A stretch of 12,316 bases of DNA from an uncultured Thermoleophilia bacterium (GCA_903921965.1 CAIXSE010000240.1:1-12316), one strand, 5' to 3'. Positions 5,195 through 11,590 are shown, numbered from the stretch's first letter. Program-made: numbers and translations. Notes: a model not told the origin generated them from the letters alone.

Positions 5195-5485
5195 TCACGC
5201 ACATGGACGCACGTGCAGGCTCAGCCCGAGGGCGCGGACCACCTTCATGACGGTGCCGAGCTCAGGATTGCCGTTCGCCGAGAGTGCCTTGTAGAGCGAT
5301 TCACGTCCCAGCCCGGCGTCGCGGGCAACCTGCGTCATGCCCTTCGCGCGCGCAATGTCGCCGAGAGCCGCCGCGACGACGCGCGGGTCATCTTCCTCGA
5401 GTGCAGCCTCGAGGTAGGCGACCATGTCGTCTTCTGTCTTGAGGTAGTCAGCCGCATCGAACGGCTTTGTCGTGGTCTTGGCCAT
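5195..5485 (-). CDS. HigA-type antitoxin (putative addiction module antidote)
   Basis: A 96-residue protein that matches by eye the small antidote family paired with HigB/RelE-type killers. It has an N-terminal KPFDAADYL segment, then a C-terminal helix-turn-helix (ARAKGMTQVARDAGLGRES, about 45-63) and the family end VVRALGLSL. It should bind the toxin and repress the pair. I chose ATG at 5485 because AAGGAGG (5494-5500) lies 8 nt before it; a GTG at 5503 has no such site. It starts 14 bp after the toxin stop, and the ribosome site begins right at that stop, so coupled translation is likely. Its own stop is followed by the attC site, placing the pair as one cassette. Confidence 0.87.
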   Translation of the reverse strand: MAKTTTKPFDAADYLKTEDDMVAYLEAALEEDDPRVVAAALGDIARAKGMTQVARDAGLGRESLYKALSANGNPELGTVMKVVRALGLSLHVRPCA

Positions 5486-5499
5486 ACCGATCGCCTCCT

Positions 5500-5790
5500 T
5501 CACAGACCCGCAGCGAGAACCCTGGCCTTCGCGATGTCGCCATCCTGCGTGGACTTGTCGCCGCCGATGAGCAGAATGACGATGCGGTCACCGACTTGTG
5601 TGTAGTACACGCGATAGCCCGGTCCGTACGGGACGCGCATCTCGCTCACGCCGCCACCGACCGACTTGACGTCGCCCGGGTTACCCAGCGACAACCGGAC
5701 GATCCGAGTAAGGATCCTGGCGCGCGCTTCGCCGTCGCGCAGCTTCGCGAGCCACTTGTCGAACTCAGGTGTTCTGCGGATCTCCTTCAC
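5500..5790 (-). CDS. HigB/RelE-type toxin (addiction module killer protein)
   Basis: A 96-residue protein of the Gp49/RelE-like killer family. It starts MKEIRRTPEFDKWLAKLRD and carries RIVRLSLGNPGDVKSVG and the beta-strand core EMRVPYGPGYRVYYTQ, then ILLIGGDKSTQ. The family cleaves mRNA on the ribosome. The length is normal and the basic residues of the sheet are kept, so it looks functional. The start is GTG at 5790; there is no clear Shine-Dalgarno, and a promoter only a few bases upstream suggests a very short leader. The toxin precedes the antitoxin, as in HigBA systems. Together with the following attC the pair forms a promoter-bearing cassette, common in large arrays and thought to stabilise them. 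Confidence 0.88.
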   Translation of the reverse strand: MKEIRRTPEFDKWLAKLRDGEARARILTRIVRLSLGNPGDVKSVGGGVSEMRVPYGPGYRVYYTQVGDRIVILLIGGDKSTQDGDIAKARVLAAGL

Positions 5791-5798
5791 CTAGGAAG

Positions 5799-5825
5799 CG
5801 TATACTACAGGATACAGCCGGTCAA
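5799..5825 (-). promoter_or_regulatory. Candidate promoter/operator of the HigBA pair
   Basis: On the minus strand, -35 TTGACC (5825-5820) and -10 TATACG (5804-5799) with a short 15-nt spacer. An imperfect inverted repeat, GTATAC-TACA-GGATAC (5800-5815 on the plus strand), overlaps the -10, as expected for autoregulation by HigA. The spacing is sub-optimal. Confidence 0.4.
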
Positions 5826-5840
5826 ACCCGGCGAGCATCT

Positions 5841-5930
5841 GACTAACGCACCGCGGATGAGCTGCGAGCGCGCCGGCCTCCCGTGAGGCCGCCGACGCCG
5901 CGGCGAGTCAGCTTGATCCGCTAGTTAGGC
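5841..5930 (-). other. attC recombination site after the first GNAT cassette
   Basis: 90 bp. On the minus strand the left core GCCTAAC (5930-5924) contains the TAA stop of the GNAT gene, and the right core GTTAGTC (5847-5841) fits GTTRRRY. The arms GCGGAT/ATCCGC and AGCTG/CAGCT pair with extra bases on the left side only, and the top closes as GGCCTC/GAGGCC. This is the clearest integron attC in the window. Confidence 0.85.
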
Positions 5931-6545
5931 GGACACGGTAGCGTCCCGGAGATCGAGCACCATGAACCGAACCGCCCGATACCCGGCACGCGAAGTGATC
6001 CACCCGGTCGGGAGAGTGAATGCACGCCTGAAGCCCATGCGCTCGTAGAGCCGCAGCGCCCGATCGTTGGAATCCACCACCTGGAGTCCAACCGTCCTCA
6101 TGTCGGCTTCACGTGCAGAGTCGATCACGGCGTCGAGCAGCCGGGTGCCAACGCCCAGACCCCGCGCCTCTTCGCTGACGGCCAACACGGCGACCCGCCA
6201 TTGGCGCCTCTGCGGTCTCGTGACCGCATGCTCCACCGTTGCCATGCACCACCGAGGGATCGCAGCCGCGTAGCCGAACTCGCGCGCCAGAACACGGTAC
6301 CGGTGGCGCTGGAAGCGTGCTTCGCGCGTATCCACGCCGATCACCCCCAGCGCGCTGCCCCCGCTACCGCAAGCGACCCAGCCGAGGCTCGGCTCGATGC
6401 TCGCGGCGATCAGCCGACAGCCCTGTTCCGGGGTGGAGGGAGCGAGCTCATGCCGCACCTTGAGAGGGAACGCAGCGAGAAGCAGTCTCGCGACCGCGTC
6501 AGTTGTCTCCGGGGTGATGCCTCTCGCGACTCGCAGGCCGTCCAT
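5925..6545 (-). CDS. GNAT family N-acetyltransferase (cassette gene)
   Basis: A 206-residue protein with the GNAT signature: VAVLAVSEEARGLGVGTRLL (about 118-137) contains the acetyl-CoA loop RGLGVG (128-133), followed by VGLQVVDSNDRALRLYERMG (152-171). The acceptor substrate is not evident. I chose ATG at 6545, with GGGAGAG about 7 nt upstream; the frame is open to 6626 but that part lies in the preceding attC region. The stop TAA sits inside the downstream attC core, the compact layout typical of cassettes. Its upstream boundary is the attC at 6608-6693. No promoter is seen, so it probably relies on read-through. Different in sequence from the GNAT at 1604-2194. Confidence 0.87.
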   Translation of the reverse strand: MDGLRVARGITPETTDAVARLLLAAFPLKVRHELAPSTPEQGCRLIAASIEPSLGWVACGSGGSALGVIGVDTREARFQRHRYRVLAREFGYAAAIPRWCMATVEHAVTRPQRRQWRVAVLAVSEEARGLGVGTRLLDAVIDSAREADMRTVGLQVVDSNDRALRLYERMGFRRAFTLPTGWITSRAGYRAVRFMVLDLRDATVSA

Positions 6546-6607
6546 CTGGTCTCTCCCATGTTTCCTCAGCGGCTCAACCAGTCGATGCCTCCCCGGCACG
6601 CAGTCCC

Positions 6608-6693
6608 GCCTAAGGTTGTTGCGCATCAGCTGCGGCCGATGCGCTCACTTCCCCGCCAAGCGTACCGCCGTCAGCTGGATGCGCTTGTTGGAT
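6608..6693 (-). other. attC recombination site after the membrane-protein cassette
   Basis: 86 bp. On the minus strand the left core is ATCCAAC (6693-6687) and the right core CTTAGGC (6614-6608, one mismatch to GTTRRRY). The left arm GCGCAT-c-CAGCTG-a-CGGC pairs with GCCG-CAGCTG-ATGCGC on the right. The unpaired c and a lie on the left arm, as extrahelical bases do in attC sites. Confidence 0.8.
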
Positions 6694-6710
6694 GGACCAC
6701 ACGCCCCGGG

Positions 6711-7256
6711 TCACTCATCGGGCACCGCATGGGCCGCGATCAGCTTCACGTAGTACAGCAGCGGGAGCCAGACCAGACCCGGAGGCGCACGAAACACGGT
6801 GACCCCCAGGACCAGGCCGACGGCAGTCAGTCCGAACGCGACGGGTCTCTTCAGATAGCCCGGCGTCGCCACGGCCACCACGACTGCGAACAACAGCATG
6901 GTCGCGTACAGACCGACCGCCTGCGCCCAAGAGAAGCCAGGCCATAGCCACGCGATGACGAACGGGTGGACGTGAACCGCGAAGAACGCGAGCTCTTTGG
7001 CGCGGGCTACATCCGCGCGATGCCAGTACCGCCGACCAGACCGCGTGGCGTTGACCACCACGCCACCGCCGATATCGAAGGCGAACAGTACAGCCACCGT
7101 CGCCTGCAACACCGACCAGTGACCGAACCGCAGTGCCCAGGCAAGTTGCGCAGCAGCGGCAACAATCGCCGCGCCCCAGCCGAGCAGCAGTTCAGCTGTG
7201 GTGGCGTCCGGCCCGATGAGCGGATCGCTTACCCTCCGGTACCAAGTGCGCTCCAC
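6711..7256 (-). CDS. Multi-pass membrane protein of unknown function (cassette gene)
   Basis: A 181-residue protein with about five hydrophobic segments (roughly 23-43, 48-69, 91-107, 112-130, 138-155, with a possible sixth near 161-176). Charged loops include TRSGRRYWHRADVARAK (71-87) between segments two and three. I do not recognise a family. The conserved-looking HVHPFVIAWLWPG stretch (95-107) has two His residues that might matter. The start is GTG at 7256; only a distant G-rich stretch lies upstream, so the exact start is uncertain. Flanked by attC sites at 7281-7366 and 6608-6693, it is a single-gene cassette with no promoter visible. Lack of a recognisable family is common among cassette proteins. 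Confidence 0.7.
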   Translation of the reverse strand: MERTWYRRVSDPLIGPDATTAELLLGWGAAIVAAAAQLAWALRFGHWSVLQATVAVLFAFDIGGGVVVNATRSGRRYWHRADVARAKELAFFAVHVHPFVIAWLWPGFSWAQAVGLYATMLLFAVVVAVATPGYLKRPVAFGLTAVGLVLGVTVFRAPPGLVWLPLLYYVKLIAAHAVPDE

Positions 7257-7280
7257 AGCCGAGACCGCCCCCCTCGTTCC

Positions 7281-7366
7281 ATCTGACGGTCAAGCGCATG
7301 AGCAGCGGCGCACGCGCTTGCTTCTGGTACTACATCCTGGCCGTCTGCTCGATGCGCATGTTAGGC
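7281..7366 (-). other. attC recombination site after the DHFR-family gene
   Basis: 86 bp. On the minus strand the left core GCCTAAC (7366-7360) contains the stop codon of the preceding gene, and the right core is GTCAGAT (7287-7281, one mismatch to GTTRRRY). The arms GCGCAT-c-GAGCAG-a-CGGC and GCCG-CTGCTC-ATGCGC pair with the same extra c and a on the left arm as in the 6608-6693 site. Confidence 0.82.
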
Positions 7367-7828
7367 CTCCGGCCGGCGCCGATACGCCGACTTCACTATT
7401 CCGGATTCAAGAGCCACACTGCTCTCCAGCTTGAGCTTCGACTCGTGTCCGGTCTCTGGGAACAGCGGTCTTCCCGAACCGAGAAGGACTGGCACGGTAG
7501 CTACGGTCATGCGGTCGATCAGGCCCTCCCGCAAGAACCCGTGGATGGTCGCGCCTCCGTCGATGTAGATTCTGGAGAGACCCTCGCTCTCCAGTTCGCG
7601 AAGCAGATCAGCGGGTCGGGCCGAGCGAATCCGAATATCGGCGCCTTCAATCTGCGGTGCCTCGCTGAGAGTAGTGCTCAGGACAACGATCGGCAGCGCT
7701 CCGTAGGGCCACGGGCTGAACTGTTTCACAGTATCGAACGTCTTGCGACCCATCACGAGACAGTCGACGTTGTTCAGGAGCTCGACGAAGTCAGACATGC
7801 TTCGCTCAGCTTCCTCGGGACCTGCGAT
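7361..7828 (-). pseudogene. 5'-truncated dihydrofolate reductase/RibD C-terminal family gene
   Basis: Recognisable family sequence begins exactly at the junction with the right 78-bp repeat (7828) and runs to TAA within attC. It contains VDCLVMGRKTFDTV, WPYGALPIVVLS, LSRIYIDGGATIHGFLREGL and DRMTVATVPVLLGSGRPLFP, the middle and C-terminal NADPH-binding parts of the DHFR/RibD reductase fold. The N-terminal strand and loop that normally start the family (about 30-35 residues) are missing. Translation could begin at ATG 7798 (145 residues), but the ribosome site is weak and such a product would lack part of the cofactor/substrate site. The frame is also open backwards through the toxin fragment in a different frame. 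Probably inactive; a short functional variant is not excluded. Confidence 0.72.
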
Positions 7829-7899
7829 GCCCTGATGTAGGCGAGTGCGGAGAGGAACTGCGACTGCGCGGGAGGGGTGAACGCGATCCTGCGCGTCAC
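7829..7899 (-). pseudogene. RelE/ParE-type toxin fragment downstream of its antitoxin
   Basis: GTG at 7899 overlaps the antitoxin stop as GTGA, the normal coupling for this operon type. The reading frame encodes MTRRIAFTPPAQSQFLSALA-YIR and then ends at the cassette junction, leaving about 24 of the usual 90-100 codons. No catalytic part remains, so the antitoxin is an orphan at this locus. The fragment at 1358-1594 continues about 12 family-like codons further, showing what lay next in the original gene. Confidence 0.65.
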
Positions 7900-7906
7900 G
7901 GGTGAT
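7829..7906. repeat. 78-bp direct repeat, right copy
   Basis: Identical to 1524-1601. Here the repeat is in its native context: it overlaps the end of the Phd/YefM antitoxin gene and includes the toxin start. The toxin is cut at about codon 24 (YIRA), where the DHFR-family sequence begins. Confidence 0.95.
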
Positions 7907-8171
7907 CCAACAGGTCATCGGCCGCCGCCATGACCTCTTCGAGGCCGACGCCGTTGCCCGCTGCGCTGTCGGCCTCACCTTGAGCGAGGATCCGGAGCAT
8001 CTCCAGCTCGCGCTGCATCCGCTCGTAGGCCCCGGCGCTGACCAGGACGGCTGAAGCGCGACCGTGCTGTGTGATGAAGACCGGATCTCCGGAGGACGAA
8101 GCCCGCCTGATGATGGCCGAGGCGTCCTGTCGCAGCTCGCTGATCGGGATGCTGGTGGGCATGACGCTCAT
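7896..8171 (-). CDS. Phd/YefM-family antitoxin, partner toxin disrupted
   Basis: A 91-residue protein typical of Phd/YefM antitoxins: ISELRQDASAIIRRASSSGDPVFITQHGR (about 10-38) is the DNA-binding N-terminal fold, SAVLVSAGAYERM follows, and an acidic flexible C-terminal tail would neutralise the toxin. The start is ATG at 8171 with a perfect AAGGAGG upstream; ATG at 8159 has no such site. The stop overlaps the GTG of a toxin that survives only as a 71-bp fragment here, so the antitoxin is intact but without a partner. It may still repress its own promoter or protect against a related toxin elsewhere. The inverted repeat TACAT-9-ATGTA at about 8221-8239 upstream is a possible operator. Confidence 0.88.
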   Translation of the reverse strand: MSVMPTSIPISELRQDASAIIRRASSSGDPVFITQHGRASAVLVSAGAYERMQRELEMLRILAQGEADSAAGNGVGLEEVMAAADDLLDHP

Positions 8172-8220
8172 GGGATACCTCCTTCGGTACCGCCAATGAC
8201 ACCGCGAACGCTACCGTCTG

Positions 8221-8239
8221 TACATCTGGACCGTATGTA
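8221..8239. promoter_or_regulatory. Inverted repeat upstream of the Phd/YefM antitoxin
   Basis: TACAT and ATGTA separated by 9 bp, about 50-70 bp upstream of the antitoxin start. The position fits an autoregulatory operator, but the arms are only 5 bp. Confidence 0.3.
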
Positions 8240-8276
8240 GCGGCGCGGCGCCCCGCCACGCAAGTTGGCGCGGGTT

Positions 8277-8297
8277 GCCGCCACGCAGGGTGGTGGC
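8277..8297. other. Short hairpin in the antitoxin-mttB intergenic region
   Basis: GCCGCCAC (8277-8284) and GTGGTGGC (8290-8297) pair with one G.U around a 5-nt loop. No T-run. It lies just upstream of the plus-strand ORF start at 8325. Function unknown. Confidence 0.3.
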
Positions 8298-8324
8298 AGA
8301 GCCGCAATCACGGGGAGGCGCCGC

Positions 8325-8458
8325 ATGAGTGAGCATACGTTCATCGGTCTCCACTTCGCCGGCAAGCCGGCGGGATGCTCGATGGAGAGGCCTATCCGCA
8401 TTCTCAACAAGTGCGGTCAGGACGTGGGCATTCGCGTGTCACCCAAACCGCGTGGTCG
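8325..8458 (+). pseudogene. Possible 5' remnant of an unknown plus-strand gene
   Basis: ATG at 8325 with GGGGAGG 6 nt upstream opens a frame beginning MSEHTFIGLHFAGKPAG and remaining protein-like to about PKPRGR. The frame then continues with Arg/Pro/Ser-rich sequence typical of a wrong-frame read and runs antisense into the methyltransferase gene, so the true coding part appears to end near 8458. I do not recognise a family. It could be the start of a gene cut by a rearrangement, or chance. It fills part of the 428-bp gap between the antitoxin and mttB genes. Confidence 0.3.
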
Positions 8459-8518
8459 CGAGCCTGCGACTCAGCGGTTCAGCGGCCGGGCGCGGTGGCC
8501 GGGATCTGCCGGTGGCTC

Positions 8519-8547
8519 GAGCCGGTCTGAGGCCGGACCCTCGGCTC
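8519..8547 (-). terminator. Hairpin downstream of the methyltransferase pair
   Basis: GAGCCG (8519-8524) and CGGCTC (8542-8547) enclose further partial pairing (GGTC/GACC), about 55-80 bp past the methyltransferase stop. There is no T-run, so it is only a weak candidate for a terminator of the mttB operon. Confidence 0.3.
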
Positions 8548-8599
8548 CCCCGCGGGGCGCCGCGGTGAGTCCGGTGTCGCGCGCCGGCAAGCGAGTCGG

Positions 8600-10024
8600 T
8601 CAGGCGGCGCCTTCCACGATCCGCACGAGCTGCGCATCGACGTCGGCGGTAAGCCCCGGCGGCTCGTGCGTCTCCAGCAGGCCGAGGACCTTGGCGCGCA
8701 CGCGCTGCTCCATCGTCTGCGAGCCGGCCGCCACCCAGGCGCCGTGGTTCATCCTGTCTTCGAGCCCGGCGGGCCAGTTCTCGCGGAAGTGCTTCGCCGT
8801 GTGCCGGTGGGCGAGGAAGTGCCCGCCCGGCCCGACGTCGGCGATGGCCGCGGTCGCCAGTGACTCTTCGTCGACGGCGACGCCGCCGACGAGGCGCGCG
8901 CACTTCGCGATCGCCTCGTCGGCGAACACGAGCTGGTCGAACGACGAGGTCAGCCCGCTCTCGAGGAAGCCGAGGTCGTGGACGAGGTTCGACCCCGAGA
9001 GCGCGGCCGTGAGCACCCACTCGGCGGTGTCGGCCGCGGCCTGGGCGTCGAACGTCTTGGCGTCGGAGCACCCGGCGTAGCCCCAGGCGGGCAGGCCGTA
9101 GTACTGCGCCAGCTCGGCGAACGCCGCCATGGTCAGCATGAACTCCGGCGTGCTGTAGCTCGGCGCCATGGTGCGCATGTCCATGCCGAGGATGCCGCCG
9201 CCCGAGACGACCGGCGCGCCCTCGCGCTTGAGCTGCGCGATGAGCACGCCGGCCAGGGACTCGGCGTTGCCGAGCACCAGGCCGCCCGCGGGAGTGACCG
9301 GCGCCGTGCCGCCGCAGAGCAGGCCGGACATGAACACCGACGGCACGCCCATCTCGGCGGCGAAGAGCAGCTTGTCCATGTTCTCGCGCGCGAACCTGAG
9401 GGGCGAGACGGGCTCGTTGTACATCAGCGCGAAGGGGCGCTCGCGGAGCGCCTCACGCCCCCCGGCGACGACGTCGAGCATCGCCGTGATCGACTGCGCG
9501 GCCGCCAGGTCGAGCGCCGTGAACACGAAGGGCTTGGTGGTGTTCCGCAGCATGGCGAGCACGTGGTGCAGCTCGGCCGTCGACCGGTCCACGTCGGAGG
9601 CGATGCCCATGCACATGACGAAGTCGATGTTGGGCAGGGCGTCGCAGACGCGGGCGAAGTCGGCGACGTCGGCGAGGACGGCGCGCCGGCGCTCGTCGGT
9701 GCGCGGGTCGATCACGTTGGGCGTGTCGGAGCCGGTACCGAAGTACGTGCGCCGGCGGCCCAGGCGCATCGCCTCCCTGCCGCCGCGGTCGTGGATGGTC
9801 ACGTTGCCCGGCGCGACCCCGACGGCCCACTCGACCAGGCGCGCCGGGATCCGCACCCGGCCGTCGTCGTGGACGAAGGCGCCGGCCTCCTCCAGAAGCG
9901 CCGTGGCTTCGCCGCTGTCGACGCGCACGCCGGTCTGCTCCAGGACCTTCATGCTGGCGTCGTGGATCCGGTCGATCTGATCGCGCGTGAGCACGCGGTG
10001 ACCGGCGGCGTCGGTACTGATCAC
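8600..10024 (-). CDS. MttB-superfamily (trimethylamine methyltransferase-like) protein, second of pair
   Basis: A 474-residue protein of the MttB superfamily, whose TIM-barrel members move a methyl group from a quaternary or tertiary amine to a corrinoid protein. Family-like segments include YFGTGSDTPNVIDP (about 94-107), YNEPVSPLRF (202-211), FMSGLLCGGTAPVTPAG (231-247) and WGYAGCSDAKTFDAQAA (314-330). There is no in-frame TAG, so it is a non-pyrrolysine member; that group includes the glycine betaine methyltransferase MtgB. I chose GTG at 10024, overlapping the upstream gene stop as GTGA, with GGAGGA about 7 nt before. Same operon as the homolog at 10021-11511. No corrinoid-protein gene is in the window. 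The substrate is not determinable from sequence. Confidence 0.88.
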   Translation of the reverse strand: MISTDAAGHRVLTRDQIDRIHDASMKVLEQTGVRVDSGEATALLEEAGAFVHDDGRVRIPARLVEWAVGVAPGNVTIHDRGGREAMRLGRRRTYFGTGSDTPNVIDPRTDERRRAVLADVADFARVCDALPNIDFVMCMGIASDVDRSTAELHHVLAMLRNTTKPFVFTALDLAAAQSITAMLDVVAGGREALRERPFALMYNEPVSPLRFARENMDKLLFAAEMGVPSVFMSGLLCGGTAPVTPAGGLVLGNAESLAGVLIAQLKREGAPVVSGGGILGMDMRTMAPSYSTPEFMLTMAAFAELAQYYGLPAWGYAGCSDAKTFDAQAAADTAEWVLTAALSGSNLVHDLGFLESGLTSSFDQLVFADEAIAKCARLVGGVAVDEESLATAAIADVGPGGHFLAHRHTAKHFRENWPAGLEDRMNHGAWVAAGSQTMEQRVRAKVLGLLETHEPPGLTADVDAQLVRIVEGAA

Positions 10025-11511
10025 GATGGTTCCTCCTCGATGGGCGCGCCGGCCGCGACGCGTTCCGTCTCCTCGTAGGTCCGGACGATGTCGTCGATGG
10101 TGTCCAGCACGTCCCGGGGCAGCGGCGGCGCCTCGTGGGCCGCGAGGATCTCGAGCGCCCTCCGGCGGGCCCGCTCCCTGATGTCGGGCCTGCCCTCCGC
10201 GTCCCACGCGGCGCGCGAGCTCCTGTTCATCACCGCGGGGCGGAACCGCGACGCCCTGTGGCGGCTGCGCGTGTGGTGGTGGCCGACGAAGTGCCCGCCC
10301 GGGCCCACCTGCGCGATGACGTCGGCGGCCAGCTCGTCTTCGTCCACGTTCATGCCGGCGAGCAGCCTGCGGTTCATGCCGATGAACTCGTCGGCGATGA
10401 CGATCTGTTCCAGCGACGCCTCGAGCCCGAACCCCTGGTAGCCCACGTCGTGGGTGAGGTGCGAGCCGCAGAGCATGTCGAGCAGGATGAACTGGGCCAT
10501 CTCGAGCCCGGCCTGGGCGTCGACGCAGTGGGCGTCGGTCATGCCGCCGTAGGCCCAGTTGGGGACGTCGAGCCAGTGGGCGAGCTCGATCGAGGCGGTG
10601 TGCGCGAGCGACACCTCGATGCCGCAGTACGACGACTGCATCGTGGCGAAGTCGAGCATCAGCGGCCCGATGCCGAAGACGAGCGGCGCCCCCGGGCGGG
10701 CGAGCTGGTGGACGACCATGCCCTGGTAGTACTCGGCGAGGCCCTGGGCGAGCACCCCCGGGAGCGTGACCGGAGCCGTCGCTCCGGCCAGAGGCGCGGG
10801 GGTGTAGAGGCTCGGGAGGCCGCGGTCCGCGCAGAAGAGGAGCTTGTCCAGCGACTCGTCCATGTGCGCCAGCGGGCTGACCGACTCGGTGTACGAGATG
10901 AAGTACGGCTTCGCGGCGAGGGCCTCTGTGCCACCTCTGACTGCGCAGGCGATCCGCCACATGGCGGTCAGGTCCGCGGTCCCCTCGCAGGTCACGACGA
11001 GCGGCTTGCGCGTGTTCTGCGCCATCGCGCGGAAGTTCTGCAGGAACGCGGACGAGGCGTCGAGCTCGTTCGGCCACGCGCCGGACATCACGAACGAGAT
11101 GTTGGGGAGCGCGTCGCAGAGGCGCGCCGCGCGGCGGGTGTCGTCGAGCGACGAAGGGCGGAGCTCCTGCGTCTCGAGGTCCCACGTGGACATCAGGTCA
11201 GAGCCGCTGCCGAAGTACGAGTTGTAGCCGCCCAGCGCCATCGCGGGCCGGCCGTCCCTGTCGTACATCGCGATCGAGGAGGGCACCTTCGCGCGGAGCT
11301 CCTCGACCAGCCGGCCGGGGATCCTGACGACCCCATCGGCGGGCGTACACCCGGCCCTGGCCAGCAGCTCCAGCGAGCGCGGGTGGCGGATGTGCATGCC
11401 GACCGACTCGACGAGGTGCAGCGCCACGGCGTGGATCTTGCGGATGTCGTCTTCGGACAGCACGCGCGGTCTGCCGATCAGCGACGCGTTGTCGAGGGGA
11501 GCAGCGTTCAC
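10021..11511 (-). CDS. MttB-superfamily (trimethylamine methyltransferase-like) protein, first of pair
   Basis: A 496-residue paralog of the next gene. Comparable segments are YFGSGSDLMSTWD (99-111), YTESVSPLAHMDESLDKLLF (207-226), APVTLPGVLAQG (246-257), YGGMTDAHCVDAQAG (321-335) and a His-rich GPGGHFVGHHHTRSRH (404-419). There is no in-frame stop readthrough, so it is non-pyrrolysine. It probably demethylates a methylated amine, passing the methyl group to a corrinoid protein; two different paralogs suggest two substrates or a heteromeric enzyme. The start is GTG at 11511, with a weak AGAGG upstream. It is divergent from a TetR gene, with a 20-bp palindrome about 60-80 bp before the start, so TetR control is likely. 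Its stop overlaps the start of the next methyltransferase by 4 bp. Confidence 0.88.
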   Translation of the reverse strand: MNAAPLDNASLIGRPRVLSEDDIRKIHAVALHLVESVGMHIRHPRSLELLARAGCTPADGVVRIPGRLVEELRAKVPSSIAMYDRDGRPAMALGGYNSYFGSGSDLMSTWDLETQELRPSSLDDTRRAARLCDALPNISFVMSGAWPNELDASSAFLQNFRAMAQNTRKPLVVTCEGTADLTAMWRIACAVRGGTEALAAKPYFISYTESVSPLAHMDESLDKLLFCADRGLPSLYTPAPLAGATAPVTLPGVLAQGLAEYYQGMVVHQLARPGAPLVFGIGPLMLDFATMQSSYCGIEVSLAHTASIELAHWLDVPNWAYGGMTDAHCVDAQAGLEMAQFILLDMLCGSHLTHDVGYQGFGLEASLEQIVIADEFIGMNRRLLAGMNVDEDELAADVIAQVGPGGHFVGHHHTRSRHRASRFRPAVMNRSSRAAWDAEGRPDIRERARRRALEILAAHEAPPLPRDVLDTIDDIVRTYEETERVAAGAPIEEEPS

Positions 11512-11559
11512 GGCGGTGGCCTCTCGCTTCGAAGCTCGCAGGCACCGGCGGGCGACTGC

Positions 11560-11565
11560 TATGCT
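11560..11565 (+). promoter_or_regulatory. Candidate -10 element for the TetR gene
   Basis: TATGCT lies 5 bp before the palindrome. No good -35 is visible 16-18 bp upstream. If real, the operator would cover the transcription start, fitting autorepression. Confidence 0.35.
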
Positions 11566-11570
11566 GTGGG

Positions 11571-11590
11571 TAAATCAAGCGCTTGCTTTA
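11571..11590. promoter_or_regulatory. Operator palindrome between mttB and the divergent TetR gene
   Basis: TAAATCAAGCGCTTGCTTTA is a 20-bp inverted repeat with one mismatched pair, centred on CAAGCGCTTG. It is the strongest palindrome in the 147-bp divergent intergenic region and has the size and form of TetR-family operators. It is probably bound by the regulator at 11659-12312, controlling both directions. Confidence 0.72.

Larger units (their letters stand above)
1602..7828. mobile_element. Integron-like gene cassette array without integrase (CALIN-like)
   Basis: All genes in this block lie on the minus strand. Three convincing attC sites (7281-7366, 6608-6693, 5841-5930), one degraded site (5125-5186) and one half-site (near 2481-2500) separate them. 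The contents are typical cassette cargo: GNAT enzymes, a toxin-antitoxin pair, a DHFR/RibD-family gene, an unknown membrane protein and a TetR-controlled operon. In two cassettes the gene stop codon TAA lies within the attC core GCCTAAC. No tyrosine-recombinase integrase or attI site is seen in the window. The block interrupts a toxin gene and is bounded by 78-bp direct repeats. Array identity rests on the attC folds; the mode of arrival is inferred. Confidence 0.72.

Noticed and set aside
1602..7828. Integron integrase or attI site
   Set aside because: No tyrosine recombinase motifs were found on either strand in the block or its flanks.
1524..7906. Insertion sequence or transposon with target-site duplication
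   Set aside because: No transposase or terminal inverted repeats are seen, and 78 bp is far longer than normal target duplications.
8265..9080. Long plus-strand open frames antisense to the methyltransferases, also 8978-10078 and the upstream part of 10135-12312
   Set aside because: High GC leaves antisense frames open. Their products are Arg/Gly/Ala-rich without family features, while the minus strand encodes clear MttB proteins. Only the start near 8325 and the TetR portion from 11659 were kept.
10021..11511. Pyrrolysine-containing MttB
   Set aside because: Both methyltransferase frames are continuous with no internal TAG, so they are non-pyrrolysine members.
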